From NCBI RefSeq assembly GCF_000218685.1, contig NW_006763293.1:2849968-2913967 (forward strand): a stretch of 64,000 nt of DNA, read 5' to 3'. The notes beneath the pieces are model-generated. The model made no database searches. It saw only the letters and a list, made by a program, of their open reading frames with translations, and had not been told where the DNA came from. The position numbers were made by a program, and so were the translations under genes. The stretch's first letter is position 1; each line of letters opens with the position of its first letter. This DNA is from Serpula lacrymans var. lacrymans S7.9. Its lineage: Eukaryota; Basidiomycota; Agaricomycetes; Boletales; Serpulaceae. This document shows, one piece after another, positions 47,781 through 60,005 of this stretch.

Positions 47781-50396
47781 TTAGCCTCCTCCGCATCCTC
47801 CCCCTCCTCCCCCTCCTCCACCCCCTCCTCCGCATCCACCACCACCACCCCCTCCTCCGCATCCTCCTCCTCCTCCTGCACCACCACCACCACATGCCCC
47901 CCCACTGCCTCCACAGGCAGCTCCACCTCCGCCACCCGCACAGGCACCCGAACCCCCTGATGCGCATCCACCTGCACCCTGTTATCAAGATCATAAGATT
48001 GGTCAAGAGGCCATGATCCCTCAAACTTCGTAAAACTCACAATAGCACAACCCCCAGCACCAATATCCCCTCCCATCACTGTACTACTCGCCGTCCCCAC
48101 ACAACCTCCCGCATAGTAGAAAAAGAGCGGCACAGGATATAGGAACGCCAGCTCGTGATTCGTATTACGTGTAAACCTCCCTTGGGAATCCCGCTGGCGT
48201 CTTACTACCGCTTTATGCTCCCTGCGTCTTCGTGCTGCGTAACTCCCGTCGGTGAGATGGAATGGGAAGACAGCATTGTGGTCGCTCGGGTGGGTACCTG
48301 CGAGTGCGGCTGGATCGGGGGGTGGTACGAGCAAAGTGTTGGGGTGGACTGAGATTTGCAGAAGTCGCTTGAGTTTTTGGCCAATGGTATCGCCTGGGAG
48401 AGGGCATCCGCAGTGCATGTAAGGTACACCATAACGATTCTAGGAGTAAGTAGGTTTTGAACACTGCAGCGCAAAATCGATGGGTGGAAGGCTTACCTGC
48501 CACGCGCGACAGGTCACATCAAAAGAGGTCGCTAGATGGTCTTCTTCAACTTTGTCATCGCTGGAAGACAATGGTCGATTTTAACATGGACTACTCCACA
48601 TCAACGTCTGGGTGTTGCAAAAACTCACTGGTCGATGTATCGTCCAATGTACTTCAAGCATTCTCTCTGATACCGTGTCGCCATTAGTTGGTGACTGTGC
48701 CATGCGAGATCAATATCCAGCGTAGGCACGAAGAATGAAGCTGGAGAGCTGAACATCAAATTCAGGAATCTACATTCAATGATGTGTGAGATTCTGCGCT
48801 ATCAAAAGTTTGAAACATGTAAAACGTACGCATGATATCTGGCAACACTATGGTGCAGGACTGCCTTGTCTGCTTCGTTGTCGAAGTAGGAAGGTTTGGT
48901 CCATTGGAGGTCGTACATCTTCTTAACGAAACTTCCTTGGCGGAGAACCTATATAGACCCAAATTTGTTCCGATGACAATGTCGATGTTGAAAAACTTAC
49001 AGCTCCAACGAGATCAATTGAAAATATTCGGTCATCTGTGTAAGCGTGAAGAATCCGCGTCCATCTATTGTCTTAATTATCAGCACGATCCCAGCGAGGC
49101 GAGGCGAGAAGATTGAAACTCACAGTCTGCGACTTTGTATTGTAGTAGAGGTGCGTATTTTGAGCAGTTCCATAGAATATTGAACATTATCCATTATGGA
49201 GTGTTCCCAATCCGAAGTACGCTGGAGTCCGGCAGTAGCGCTGATGAGAACCCTCTTCTTGATTGATTCTGCGCGTGCGGTATCGGACTTTTTCGTTGGG
49301 GTGTGCAGCGATCCACTTTAAATAGAAAAGTCAGAATTGCTTAGTATCTGGTATCGGAAGCCCGAGCTTGGATAAAGATGATACGTACGCCAAGTAGGTA
49401 TCTGGAGCCTCTGATTCTACAAGATTCCTTACAAACTTGTGAAGGCCCAGGTTCTCTTTGGTGATTTTAAACGAGCATCTACAATATATGCGAAACTTAT
49501 GCTGGGCATAGCCATGTCCGTCAGCATCCATGAACGCTGTGCTCAAATCAGCTCTCTCGTGAAATCACAGTTGTGAATGGACCTTACGTGCTGAGAATAT
49601 GTAACCACAATGTGGACATTCGATGGGCTTGTGAGAAAGAGTCACGACGGCGTCCAACGGGTCATATGGAGTCAAAGTTCGGGCCTGCCATGCTCGCACA
49701 CGACCGGGGGTTGGATTAGTGGATACGAGCAAATAAGGATCAGCCTGATGGTATAATCAGAGTCCGTAGTGAACAAAGACGTAAATAGGAACTTACGAGA
49801 GACGTGAAGAAGATGTCGCTGAATTTAGCCAGGCATTTGAGCCGGGATATCCGGGCTGTGTCTTCTGCATACCAGCTTGGTTGGCCGATATCAGAGAGAA
49901 GGCTACAAATAGAAAATCCAAAGATCAAAACACTCACCAAGGATTAAGGAGATAAGCGTGCCACACCATTACAACATCAATAGGCGGCAAGGTGTCACGA
50001 ATAGAATCTTCGCTCGTTAACGTCAGACACCAACGCTCGAAACTTATACCACGGCGTCAGATTCAGTCAAGAGAAACACAAAAGTTTATTGCTGAACACA
50101 CACCGCTCGACCGCCAGTGAGACAAACCATCCCCATCTCCGTTCAGCATCCATCTCCCTCGTGATGCTCGGAAAACGAGTATCACTTCCATCCTCGACCG
50201 AGAGCCGCAGCGCATAAAAAGCGTTCAACAGTCGCAGGTGACCCTTCAAGTGACTTGGCCGGACGAAGAGGTAGGTCCTTATACCCGCTATCGTCCATGT
50301 GGATGGTAATGAGTATGGGGAGCCAGGAGCGAGGGCGTTTGCCTGGTCATCTGCTGGGGTATAAGGCGGTGGCAAGTCAAAGGTAGACTCTTTCAT
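47781..50396 (-). CDS. DUF1399/glycine-rich domain-containing protein
   Basis: Start ATG 50396 (MKESTFDLPPPYTPADDQAN). Residues following read PSHLKGHLRLLNAFYALRLS and RRWGWFVSLAVERFERW; then, over an exon near 49.9-50.0 kb, PPIDVVMVWHAYLL with WYAEDTARI. This is the core of the GRDP/DUF1399 family, whose plant members act in development and stress. The family's repeats follow, and a late exon has HLTDGSYAARRRREH and FFYYAGGCVGTASSTVMGG. The last intron (ATT|GTGAGT...ACAG|GGT) leads into a tail of about 60 residues of almost pure Gly with regularly spaced Cys, stopping at 47781. Reading the tail in a neighbouring frame gives a false acidic Val/Glu-rich end. Function in fungi is unknown. Confidence 0.8.
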
Positions 50397-50881
50397 GACG
50401 ACTGTAAAGTGGATTCGGAGTGAAGGGTTGCGTCGATAGCCCGGTTGCTTATAGGTGAGGTACCTACTTTTATTCTTGTAACGCTCTATGGCCGAAACTC
50501 TGACGGCGTCTATCATTAGTATGGCAATGCTGTAGCTGTCATGGCAGTGTGCCACTAACCTTCTGTACGGCTTTTCTCCACAAAACAAGCCCTAAAGTCG
50601 TTTGCTCCGAGCCATCAAGAAATACTGCCTACCAGCTGGGTGACGATAGTATAAGGGGACGTTCGAAATCAGAAATTCATGATATAAGAGACGTGTACAG
50701 CTTCCTGCCGCACAGCCTTGCAGAGTGCGTACTGCGAGGCTTTACCATGTGATAGTAATTTATATGACATACATACGTCCGCTACAGCCTCGGGGAGTCG
50801 TCACCTGTAATGAATGCGAACTGTGGATAAAGGATAGATAGCGTGTGCATACGTACGTACGTTGTGACGAAGGAAAACTGG
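50397..50881. other. Intergenic, promoter of DUF1399 gene
   Basis: About 480 bases. The minus frame continues upstream of the chosen ATG (residues ending ...NPSLRIHFTVV) without family resemblance and was left out. Nothing else was seen. Confidence 0.35.
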
Positions 50882-51871
50882 CTACAATCTATCGAATGGT
50901 GTCCCTACAACCGCTGTCCACATTTTCTGTTAATGCCTTGCGATGGTTGCCTATCCATCCCGTCAGTTGCCTGCAGATTAGATTCGGTGTACTTACAAAA
51001 TTCCGACTGCATATATGCGCGCACAGCTCTTGCGATTGCGAGTGTAGATTAGAGACCACCTCAGTGGAAAATCGAAGGGGCTTCAAGTATTCCTTATCGG
51101 ATTCAGGTCGCTTGGCGCCAGGCCGATCAAGATAATGATACAAAAGGCGTCGAAAGGCGTTGAAGGCACTGGCATTTACTTCGTAAGTTGCCCTAGACGG
51201 ATTGTCAGTCGCTTTTCACACGACGCACACACCTTAACTGGACAGCACTTGCAGCATTGGGTAATCCGAAGGATGTAGTTGGCATACATCTGTTAACCGT
51301 TATAAATTGGAAGCGAGTTCGTTAGTGTTGTACCTATATCAGCTGAGAACGCGTTGCATTCTCAGACGACATGAGTACGAGACTGTCGATATCGCCTTGT
51401 TCGAAGTTTGAAGAGCTTCAGGGATACGAGTTTCGGCATATCGGCGATACGCACATCGACTGTATAGTTTACGTAACCCAATAGCCATATATAAACGACC
51501 CTCTTTGTTCAGGAAAGCCTTAACGCAAAAATCCACAGGTCAGTTCGTTGTTAATGTTTTGATCGTTCATTGTACTCATCGTTTCTGCATAGCCTATCAA
51601 AGCATCTCGACGATGACTCGCCCGCCTGCTTGCAGGACTGGAGTGGATCGAGGACCTTGAGACCGTCATATTAGGCTGGAGAATCAGAAGACCATTCGTG
51701 GTTGTGAACGATGGGACTTGGGTGCGGCGCATCCGTGCTTTTAGATGGGAGCTCAGCAATGGGATCCCAGCGGTTGACCCTTCGTGGTCGCCGTTTGGGT
51801 TGTGTCGCAATGTCCCGTTGTACATTCATTTTCGTGTTTTGTAGTATTTGAGAATATTGATTGATTTTCAT
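50882..51871 (-). CDS. Probable uncharacterised gene, model incomplete
   Basis: Two supported ends with an unsolved middle. The 5' part (ATG 51871 or 51829) reads MNVQRDIATQPKRRPRRVNR then WDPIAELPSKSTDAPHPSPI. The 3' part is well formed: PTTSFGLPNAASAVQLR, an intron GTGTGT...TCTAG, then ATYEVNASAFNAFRRLLYHY, LDRPGAKRPESDKEYLKPLR, FSTEVVSNLHSQSQEL, an intron, and a stop at 50882 after TAVVGTPFDRL. Between them, FEQGDIDSLVLMSSENATRS looks coding, but a TAG directly follows and no donor fits. Either a splice site was missed or the gene is broken. No family recognised. Confidence 0.35.
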
Positions 51872-52200
51872 CGTTCAAAGAGTAATGTTTGCGAGCGGTG
51901 TCTTAATTTTGAAGTGAAAATTTGTGAATCATGATTTGGAGTAAAAGTTAATCCCAAAAACTTTCTCATCACCCTCTAAGTACGCTGTGATGCTTATTAC
52001 TTCCTGTCGTTGATATACGTTGATATGTTATGGTACAGGTCAAGACGATGCTGTTGTGAGGACATGAAATCTGAACGTATCAGAGCATGTACAAAGATAT
52101 CTGAACTGATGAGGAATTCAATATGTACTACAAGAACCCAAAAACTAAATATTAATGGCGATGGACCCATAGTGTAACAACAAACCACTGCAATAATAGC

Positions 52201-55200
52201 TCAAGTCGTCTTTCCTTTCCCCTTTCCTTTCCCCTTCCCCTTCTTCCCAACACGCATCAAAAGCCTCCTTGCCCTACGATATTCTTCATCCTCCTCGCTC
52301 GAATCCTCCCAAACGTCCTTTTCCTCGGACGTTCGCCCATCACGTGTCTCCCCGCCTTTCTCACCATTGCCATTGGGCCCCCACGGTGCATATCGCCCAC
52401 CCTTCCCAGCTTTCTCATCGTCATCGTCATCATCTTCGTCATCCAATGCAGGTGGAGTAGGCGAAAACGTAGGCTGCAGGGACACGCGCACGCTCTTCCT
52501 TCGCGGAAGCTGGGTCTCGGTTGAAGTCGATGCGGTCGATGCTGTACCTTCATGGTCGTGCGGGGGCGGCGGGGGCGGCACATCATTAGCATCTTCAAAG
52601 CTCTCCCGTCCCGTGGCATAAGACGAGATCGAGTTGGTGTCAGAATCAGCCACTTTCGTACGTGACGCCGATATTTGTGGTGGTGGACCTCCGTTTGCAA
52701 CCTGTCTCTCCGGTGTCCTCCCGCGACGTTGTTCTCCAGGCTCCTCCTGAGCACTCCTTCTGTGTATTATTTGGTCAGGTACAGGTGAAGGCGTACGGCT
52801 GGGGTTCTTCAACGCAGAACGTAAAGGTGATTTTGCAGGCCTCGATGCGCCGCGGATAATACTGGATGTTCCTGGCGTCAGTAATTGGCCATTCGATGCA
52901 GCTGAAATAGGCTGAGGATGCTGCAATGGTGGAGGTTCAGTACTGGATGCTGGAATGACAGATCCTGGTGCACGAGGAATATCCATTATTGGTGCCTTTG
53001 AGGACCCATTTCCATTGACCATGTTATCCTTGACATCTAGTCCAGTAGACCTGTTCACAGGGACACCAGGCGAGGGAGCTTTGGGCACTTCCAGTTTAAC
53101 CCCGGACGAATTCTGAGGTCGACTCGCGCCAGCTGCAGTCCTCAATACGTTTGAGGGTGGGACACCATAGCTAGCACTCCATCCTTCTCTGTTCTGACGT
53201 GTGACGTTCTCCACTATGCTCATCAGGCTCGTGTCCTTGGAACTACCGTTGGCTGACAGGTACTGATTAGTGTGGGTAGAACCAGATTTTTGCTTTTGCT
53301 TGCCTTTCCCTCTGGGGGTTGGTGTCGAACCAGACTCTGAAAGAGCCTTGTTCGCACGTGGTGTTGGAGAACCATATGTATCAGACGATGCGCGACGAGG
53401 GGTGGTATCCTTCCCAGTACTAGTATCCCAAATCCTTTCGTGGTCATTCGCACTAACCATAATCGTGTCCGTCGTGGACCTTCTCTGGCGTGCTTTAGTA
53501 GATGACGGATTTGACATGGGCGGGGCAGACATGATGCTCCCACGCGAAAGGGACGATGAGCGCGACAGCGAGGTTTCCCCAGCAGGAGGTTGATATGTCT
53601 TTCCATGCGGTACAGGAGAAACCGAACGCACCAGCGCAGGCCGCATAGCTGATTTCTCCGTATCGGTCTGCGACTTCTTCCTCGTTATAACCGGCACCAC
53701 TGTCTCATCGACGTGTTCAACTTCACCGTCTGTGGCAGCTTGCCCATTTCCTCGTCCTTTCCCTTTCCCGTTCGCACCGCCACTTTTTCTGCGTTTAACA
53801 GTTCCACGAGGTGTCGATGGACTAGGATTATCACTCTCCCACCCAGGCCTCACCGGAGTAGGTGTGGTAGGTGATCGACCTCGTCCTTTCCTCAACTTTC
53901 CACCGCCACCCACTGTAGGCGGAGAACTAGAGGTAGACAGACGGGTGACAAGCGCTGGCCTTGTTACAGGCTCACGTTCCGAATCAGAGCTGTCGCCGCC
54001 GTCTTTACGATTAGCTTTCAAATTGGCGTCCGTGCGTGTTGCCCATTTTCCTTTGCCCTTCTTCCGCCCTATGCCAAAAGGGACTTCAGGTTCTGGGATA
54101 TCTGCCTTGTCTTTCTCCTTGTGAGTTGATTTGAATAAACCACGAATAGATCCAAATATTCCAATTGACGAGGCCTTACGCTCTCGCTGCTTGCCTTGCG
54201 CACTACCCCATGTATGAGAGCCTTTGATTTCTCCTATAGAAGCATGTTCAATATTCTTGTCAAAGCTCAATCAGAAAGCAAATTTCCGACCTTCGCCTGA
54301 TGATCCTCTTGTGCGCGCGAAAGGTTGATTTTCGACGACCGCAATTGGGCCCTGTTCCTCTTCGCTGCTATCGTCTCTCCTACCTCCGTCTCTTGCAAAC
54401 GAAAATGAAGGTCCAGAACTAAACTGCTCTAGTGGGCTGTCCTCCTCCTCTTCCTCAGTGATTCTTCTAGACAAGGGCCTCCGTTTCTGTGTACTTCGCC
54501 TCCGTCGAGTTCCAGCACTGCCACCTTGCCCCGAGTCTCCACTGAGATCGAGGGTGGTTCCTTCCCTATGTGGTGTAGCATGGATAGAAGCCGACGGAGA
54601 AGAAACGCCAGTTGGCATAGCCAGTTCTGAAATAGCGTGAGCGGCTGGAATATTTAACGTCACCTCTCGCTGTTCATCATTTTCCTGGTTTTCCGTATAG
54701 TGCTGCGGCTCTTGTTGATGGCGCCTCTCACCTTCACGACCGGTATCATGATCATCCTCGTGCATTTGTTGAGAAACGCTTTGAGATGGTGTGAGAGAGG
54801 AAATGTCGGACGCGTACGAGGTCTGGGTGGGATTTGGTGGGAGAGCGGGTAATGGGAGAGGCTTGTTTTGGTCTGGCTGGAAGGAAGGAGACGGAGATGC
54901 GGATGATGGAAATGGCGTTGAAAAAGGCTGATGAGAATGAGCTGGATAAAATTTCGATTAGTACAATAATGTAAACATGTAACTGAAAGCTAGAGAAAGC
55001 AGTACGACGACAAAAACCAGACAAGAGCATTCGCCGAGATGAAAGTTCGGCCGCATCAAAATAAACCAGACTCACCGTGCCCATTGCCCGTATCACCTCC
55101 CTCCGTCCTTCCCATCAAATCTAGTAATCGCAAGCCTTCCTTGCCCATCTCGCCCCACACCCAACCGCAATCTAAAAGCGCTTTGCACCTAGCGCCCAAT

Positions 55201-55835
55201 CCCTCGCGCACAACCTCAACCCGCTTTGTTTCTAACTCTTGTTCCTTAGCTGCGAGATGAGCTTCGCATGCTTGTAGTTCTACCTGTGCTTGTGATAGCT
55301 TCGTGTTTGTCGCGCCAGGAAGGGAGGAAGAAGAGGGTAGAGAGGACATGGAGCCTGAAGACGAGATTGCATTGAGATTCGAGGAATTTGAAGGGTCGCG
55401 TGGGTGTCTATTGGACTTGGATGATGCCTTGATGAGGCGTGTCACGCTATAGGGAAGTGACTAGTGAATAAGTAGCATAGATGAAACAAAACGAAAAACG
55501 ACTTGCAGAATCTCGCGATCACGCAATACAGCTCCTACATCCTCTTCCAGATCTTTCAAGCCAGCCAGTTCTTCACGCCATCTCTCAACAGCTTGTGTAT
55601 ACCGATGTAAAGCGTCATCTGAGCTCGCGAGGACCTCGACAAGGGCTGTAAGTGTCTGCGAGGGCGATACTGACGACTGATGAGAACCGGACGATGGTGA
55701 GGCTATGGCATATGCAGAAAGAGACGTAAGAGCCGCATGAGAAAGCGGGAAGAGAGCGAAGAGGTGTTTAATGTAGTCTTTTTCGTGATGGATAAGGTTG
55801 GTTAAGAGACGCGAGTCGGGTGGGCGGTGGACCAT
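52201..55835 (-). CDS. Large disordered protein with N-terminal BAR/IMD-like helices
   Basis: Predicted 1127 residues; exons 55507-55835, 55076-55446, 54291-54941 and 52201-54233. The N-terminal 230 residues are helical (LLTNLIHHEKDYIKHLFALF, DALHRYTQAVERWREELAGL, EDVGAVLRDREIL joined to VTRLIKASSKS, QAQVELQACEAHLAAKEQEL, LLDCGWVWGEMGKEGLRLLD). This resembles BAR/IMD-type membrane-curving modules found in fungal Ivy1-like proteins; that is inference. The rest is disordered, rich in Ser, Pro, Thr and Arg, with several TPRG and RRKS segments. It ends with an acidic patch and GKKGKGKGKGKGKTT. An in-frame TGA at 54273-54271 is removed by the 57-base intron 54234-54290. Intron 1 needs a GC donor (CT|GCAAGT). 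The start at 55835 may not be the true first exon. Confidence 0.82.
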
Positions 55836-56597
55836 ATGTTGAGCTCACCGCGCAGGGTGGCGTGAACGTGTGTGTGCGATGGAGTGGACGACGACGAAAG
55901 GGCGTTGCTCGCTGTAGAAGACGATGAGGGAGAGGAGGAAAAGTGAGGAGAGCGGGTTGTGCCTCAGGATGTCATTTCCGAGTCCGATCTCTGCACGGCT
56001 AGTTATGTAAACAGTGCAGGACCCGAATTGGGTAATCAAGTTGGATGAAAGTGGAGCCTCGTCATATCCTCGCGGCACCACAGCCAAAACGTACTTGCAC
56101 TGGTCTAATCGCACGATAAAATACAGATATTCATTCAAAAACCATGAGGATAACGGCGTACATAGAACGTGCCGGGAAACATAGCAATTGACCTGGCTAG
56201 AACGTGTTTTCTCGAGCAGACATTGGCAGACGCCATCTTGGCGATTGTATTTCCGAGTCGACCGCAAAACCTCGGATGAACCATTAATATCAAGGTATTT
56301 AATGCAGTTCAGATCAATAACTAGCAGCACGGTTTTTAAAACACGAGTTCTGATGAGAGAAAGGCATGGTAGAACAGACGTCATCAGATAAAATGAGCTT
56401 CAAGAAGACCTCGCTGTTCGCGCCTTACAATCAAACTGAGAGATTCCATGGATCCAATAATTTATCACCAGTATAACTTAGAATATTACAACAGACCAAC
56501 ACGAGAGAAGATATTGACATATGAACCATCGCGGAGCTCTGCCGTCTTTTTCAACTTCGACGCCACTCCGTCCCATCCTGAGAGCGGTAACAGCCTC
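55836..56597. other. Intergenic
   Basis: About 760 bases between the start of the large protein and the 3' end of the thaumatin gene. A 179-residue minus frame (56384 to 55845) is long for chance, but its composition (many Cys, Arg, Leu, scattered Ser) and lack of motifs argue against a gene. Upstream exons of the large protein may be hidden here. Confidence 0.4.
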
Positions 56598-57534
56598 TTA
56601 CTTCCTCTTGGGGATGTTGGAGGTGGTGCCAGGGCAGAGGGTGAGGGTGAGGGCAGGGTTGCCGCAAGTGAAGTCAACGTTGTCAGCAGGGGTGTAGCCA
56701 GCTAAAGACCAGTGGTCAGATCACTTGATACAGCACTCGGGAAAGAAGAATAACTAACCAGCGCCATCGTTGTCGGGGAAAGCGTAGGCGTTGGTGCAAG
56801 TGTTGTAGTAGAAGGGGCTGTTGGGGCCAGGGCCAGCGTTGTTGGTGCATCCTCCTCCACTAGCGGGGAGAGCACCACCGCTGCAGGCCGACGAAGACGA
56901 GCAGCAGGGGGAGAAGCAGGTACCGGATCCCGGTCCAGGGACGGGCTAATAATGTTATGGTCAGTAACTTTGAATATGCGTGCGCGGAAATATAAACTTA
57001 CGCATCCAGAGGAGATGGTGCAAGCGTAAGCGTCACAGGTGGTGTCAGCGGAGGAGATCTCCATTCCGACGTTGTAACCGTAGATCAAAGAAATGTCGTA
57101 GGTCACGCTTCCTGGAACAGCGTACTGTAGAGAGGTTGTCAGAGAAGTCGAGGAGTGAGGTACAATCTGAGACTTACGAAGTTGAACTCAGCCCTGGAGT
57201 AGGGAGTAGTACCGTCCCAAGTGGGGCCACCAGTGGTGCAAGTTAAACCGTCGCTCGAGCAACCAGTACCTGTGAGATTATTAGTGAGATCCCAGCCCAA
57301 ACACACAAAGTCAAGTAAGAGCTACATACCGACGTTGACGGCACCGTCCCAGTTGGTGCTGATGCCCAAGTCAGAGCTGGCACCGGCAGCAACGACAACA
57401 TTGTTGTCAATGGTACCGAAGCTGGTCTGAGTGAAGATGAAGACATCCTCAGTACACTTGTTGATGAGGTTCAACGACTGGGCGTTGGCCGCAGTGGCGA
57501 GAGCAGCAACAGCGAGGAGAGAGAGAGCAGCCAT
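56598..57534 (-). CDS. Secreted thaumatin-like protein
   Basis: Predicted 236-residue secreted protein of the thaumatin/osmotin fold. Exons 57330-57534, 57178-57269, 57002-57124, 56759-56945 and 56598-56701. Signal peptide MAALSLLAVAALATAANA, cleaved before QS. Mature part: LNLINKCTEDVFIFTQTSFG, STNWDGAVNVGTGCSSDGLT, GGPTWDGTTPYSRAEFNF, SVTYDISLIYGYNVGMEISS, then Cys-rich CDAYACTISSGC, CFSPCC, ASGGGCTNN, FYYNTCTNAYAFPDNDGAG and DFTCGNPALTLTLCPGTTS. The NTCTNAYAFPDND block is a thaumatin signature, and the acidic residues around it line the cleft. Fungal members are cell-wall or beta-glucan-active and often induced during fruiting or lentinan breakdown. Codon use is strongly biased to C-ending codons, unlike the neighbours, suggesting high expression. 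Confidence 0.95.
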
Positions 57535-59022
57535 TGGTATGATTGTTCGTGAGAGGTTCTGATGTAGAATGAGGACTTTGGGACGTGATATGGCGAGCTT
57601 TTATACTGTATTCTGCTCTACGCTTTGGTGTGCATTGCACGGCGGACTCTGGGGATTCTGGGGTTGCCCATGGCAGCCAGTAGAGAGGAAAGATGCAGTG
57701 CACATGTCTGTGCCCCGCTTGTCGGCCTGATCGTTCTCTGTAACCTGGTAAAAATAAACACTTCGATAGCGAGAAATATTGATGGTCCAAACGCAATGAG
57801 ACTGATACATTCGAGAGTGGAGTAAAAAGGCGGTTGGGTGATACGGTAACTGAGATTCTGCTCCACCCCACATACGCTCCAAAGACATCACGTGCGGATA
57901 ATCTGAGCTTAGTCATCGACGATGCTCTGTGTCCGATCACAAATCACGCGTCAAAGCACAAGCCAGTGGAGCAGTCCAGCGTCGCGAGCAGGAACACTGC
58001 AGGAAGTGCCAGGAACATGTTAAAATCTGTATTCGATGCCGTAGACACATCCTCTTCCAATTTGACAAGTTTCTCATGAATCTATTCTATTTTTGCATCA
58101 CTGTAAGCTAAAAATGAGGGTGCAAACTTCAACGGATCAATACGTGATGCCCATCCAGCTAGCTTTCAAAAGTTAGCTGAAATGAAATGAACACTCACAA
58201 TGGTTGAAAGCCTATAGTATGTTGGTCTCGATCGAAAGTCGACTCTCGAGAGTCGTCGTGGAGCTCGAGGAGACTCAAGGAAACTTGGCAGAGTGATCGT
58301 GTCTCTCAACGTCATAACGCCAAACGCTCGCTAAGCCCCGGTGCATTTATTGTAACCGGCCGTGCAACTGTCGGATCAACAACACTAGCACTGTAATCTG
58401 TTGGTAAGTCATGGCGGCATCATTTGAGACTCTATTTCTGAGCTACTTTCCAGCCAATGCCAGCTCACAATGTCAATGCCAGAATATGTCATGCGTGATC
58501 ATCATGGCATGAGCCGCAAAGAACCTCGTTACACGGCGTTATTTTCCGATGAGTTGCGCACGACGCACCGCGAATCATTCGACTCGGACTATCGAATTAT
58601 CCAGTGTGATTGCTGATGTGACTGGCGTATATTGTACATGTCTGGAACGCAGTCAACATACGAGGCGGACGAATAGGACAAAAGCAATCAAGAAAGTGAA
58701 GGTGATAAGGAATATAGCAGCGACACGGGCCTAGAAAGCCTTTAGAAGCGGTACAGAAGTCAGTTTACATGTTAGGCTACAATGAGACAACGGAAACGAT
58801 GGAATCAACCCGAGATATGCGGTGAACAACCGCCACGCATGACATACGGAACACTAAACATCGATGGTATCTCAACTCATTTATCTTCCACTGAATCCAT
58901 CTGTAGCAAACGGTCATTAGCACTGAATATTCCGACTTTGCGCAGATTTACTAACCACGGTCACTTTCTCCCTGATTTCGGGGTATATCCTCCGCTGTCT
59001 ATTGAAATGACTTCACCAAGAG
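57535..59022. other. Intergenic
   Basis: About 1.5 kb beyond the thaumatin promoter with no supported gene. A 16-base perfect palindrome CGACTCTCGAGAGTCG sits at 58240-58255. Several 60-96-residue frames on both strands show no family features. Confidence 0.4.
57597..57605 (-). promoter_or_regulatory. TATA box of thaumatin-like gene
   Basis: TATAAAAGC on the minus strand, about 63 bases upstream of the start codon. That spacing leaves room for a short leader, and the strong TATA fits the biased codon use of the gene. Confidence 0.6.
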
Positions 59023-60005
59023 TTAGAGTATGCATCTGATGATAAAGCCTTATCGTATTATCATTATCAAACTTACTTGATCAACCAGTCCATCGTGTCT
59101 TTACCAGCTTTTTTGCCTCTGAGCTGGATTACCTCCTCCACACGTTCGAGAAGATCCCTAGATAGAGAGTCGACAAAGCTGATCGCACTGACACCGTCCT
59201 CAGGAATCCACAAGGCCCGAAGGACAAAAGCATCGGTGTACCTTGGATCCCTTAGTGACAGTGCGTCTGTGGTGCGTCGACAGTGAATTGCGGCCATACC
59301 GACAGTATCACCGACGACTGAAAGAGGTAAAGTGTATGTGCGCACGAGATGGACAAACTTGGGATGTTTTGTCACACCAGGCAAACTCGAAGAAGCACGC
59401 GCACGAGGAGTTTTGTAACCCGGTCGTGCTGGCGCTACATCGTCATAATGATCGTCTGAGGTGATAGGTACCAGGCGAGCTACAAGCATGACGCAGAACT
59501 TGTCTGCATTTTCAGGGTGGTTTGTAAGGTCCAAGGCAGCGACAAGGACGGGTACAAGAGAAGATGATATGGTTTTGTCTCCACGAAGGTGCTCGACGAA
59601 TTTAATCAGAGGGTGACGTTGTAGGACAGGCTTTCCATTTTGTATGAATAGGCAGGATGTCTTATGTGATGGCCTGTAACGACTTTGTCAGTGTTGCACA
59701 TATAGGAACGAAGCACCATTCAGAAAAAGACCTCACCAATGTGCTTTTTGACACTAAACGTGGAATATCAGCGATCCCGACGAGGGAGTAGCACAAAGTT
59801 GGCATACTTTCTTAGAGCAATAACCGACAACCTTACACTGGCCATGAGGACGCCACGATGTGGTAGGTTACAATATAAGGTACATATCCTTGAGTGGATA
59901 ATGTACAGTACTCACTCCGCTACAGACTTTGTACTCATCGGGGTCTCTGAGGGCCCTACATTTTGAACATTCGAGTTTAAGAAACTTCTTGGAATCTGAG
60001 GGCAT
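59023..60005 (-). CDS. MYND-type zinc-finger protein
   Basis: Predicted 248 residues; exons 59916-60005, 59808-59837 (30 bases), 59737-59753 (17 bases), 59077-59673 and 59023-59035; all phases agree. The N-terminal MYND finger is complete: LECSKCRALRDPDEYKVCSG, CKVVGYCSKK, CQKAHW, PSHKTSC. This gives C-x2-C, C-x2-C, YC-x3-C and the final H-x3-C, the seven-Cys/one-His zinc ligand set that mediates protein contacts. The remaining 190 residues (PLIKFVEHLRGDK, VARLVPITSDDHYDDV, DAFVLRALWIPEDGVSAISF) are not recognised and contain no SET motif. The zinc finger is spread over four exons, two of them tiny, so automated annotation may truncate it to the last large exon. Confidence 0.87.

Noticed and set aside
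47686..48024. Trp/Arg-rich minus-strand frame
   Set aside because: It is the off-frame reading of the Gly/Cys repeat tail.
54271..54290. In-frame TGA between two long open frames, looking like a nonsense mutation
   Set aside because: It lies inside a 57-base intron with good donor, acceptor and phase.
55845..56384. 179-residue minus-strand open frame
   Set aside because: No motif, odd composition, and it would occupy the 5' region of the neighbouring gene; possible chance ORF.
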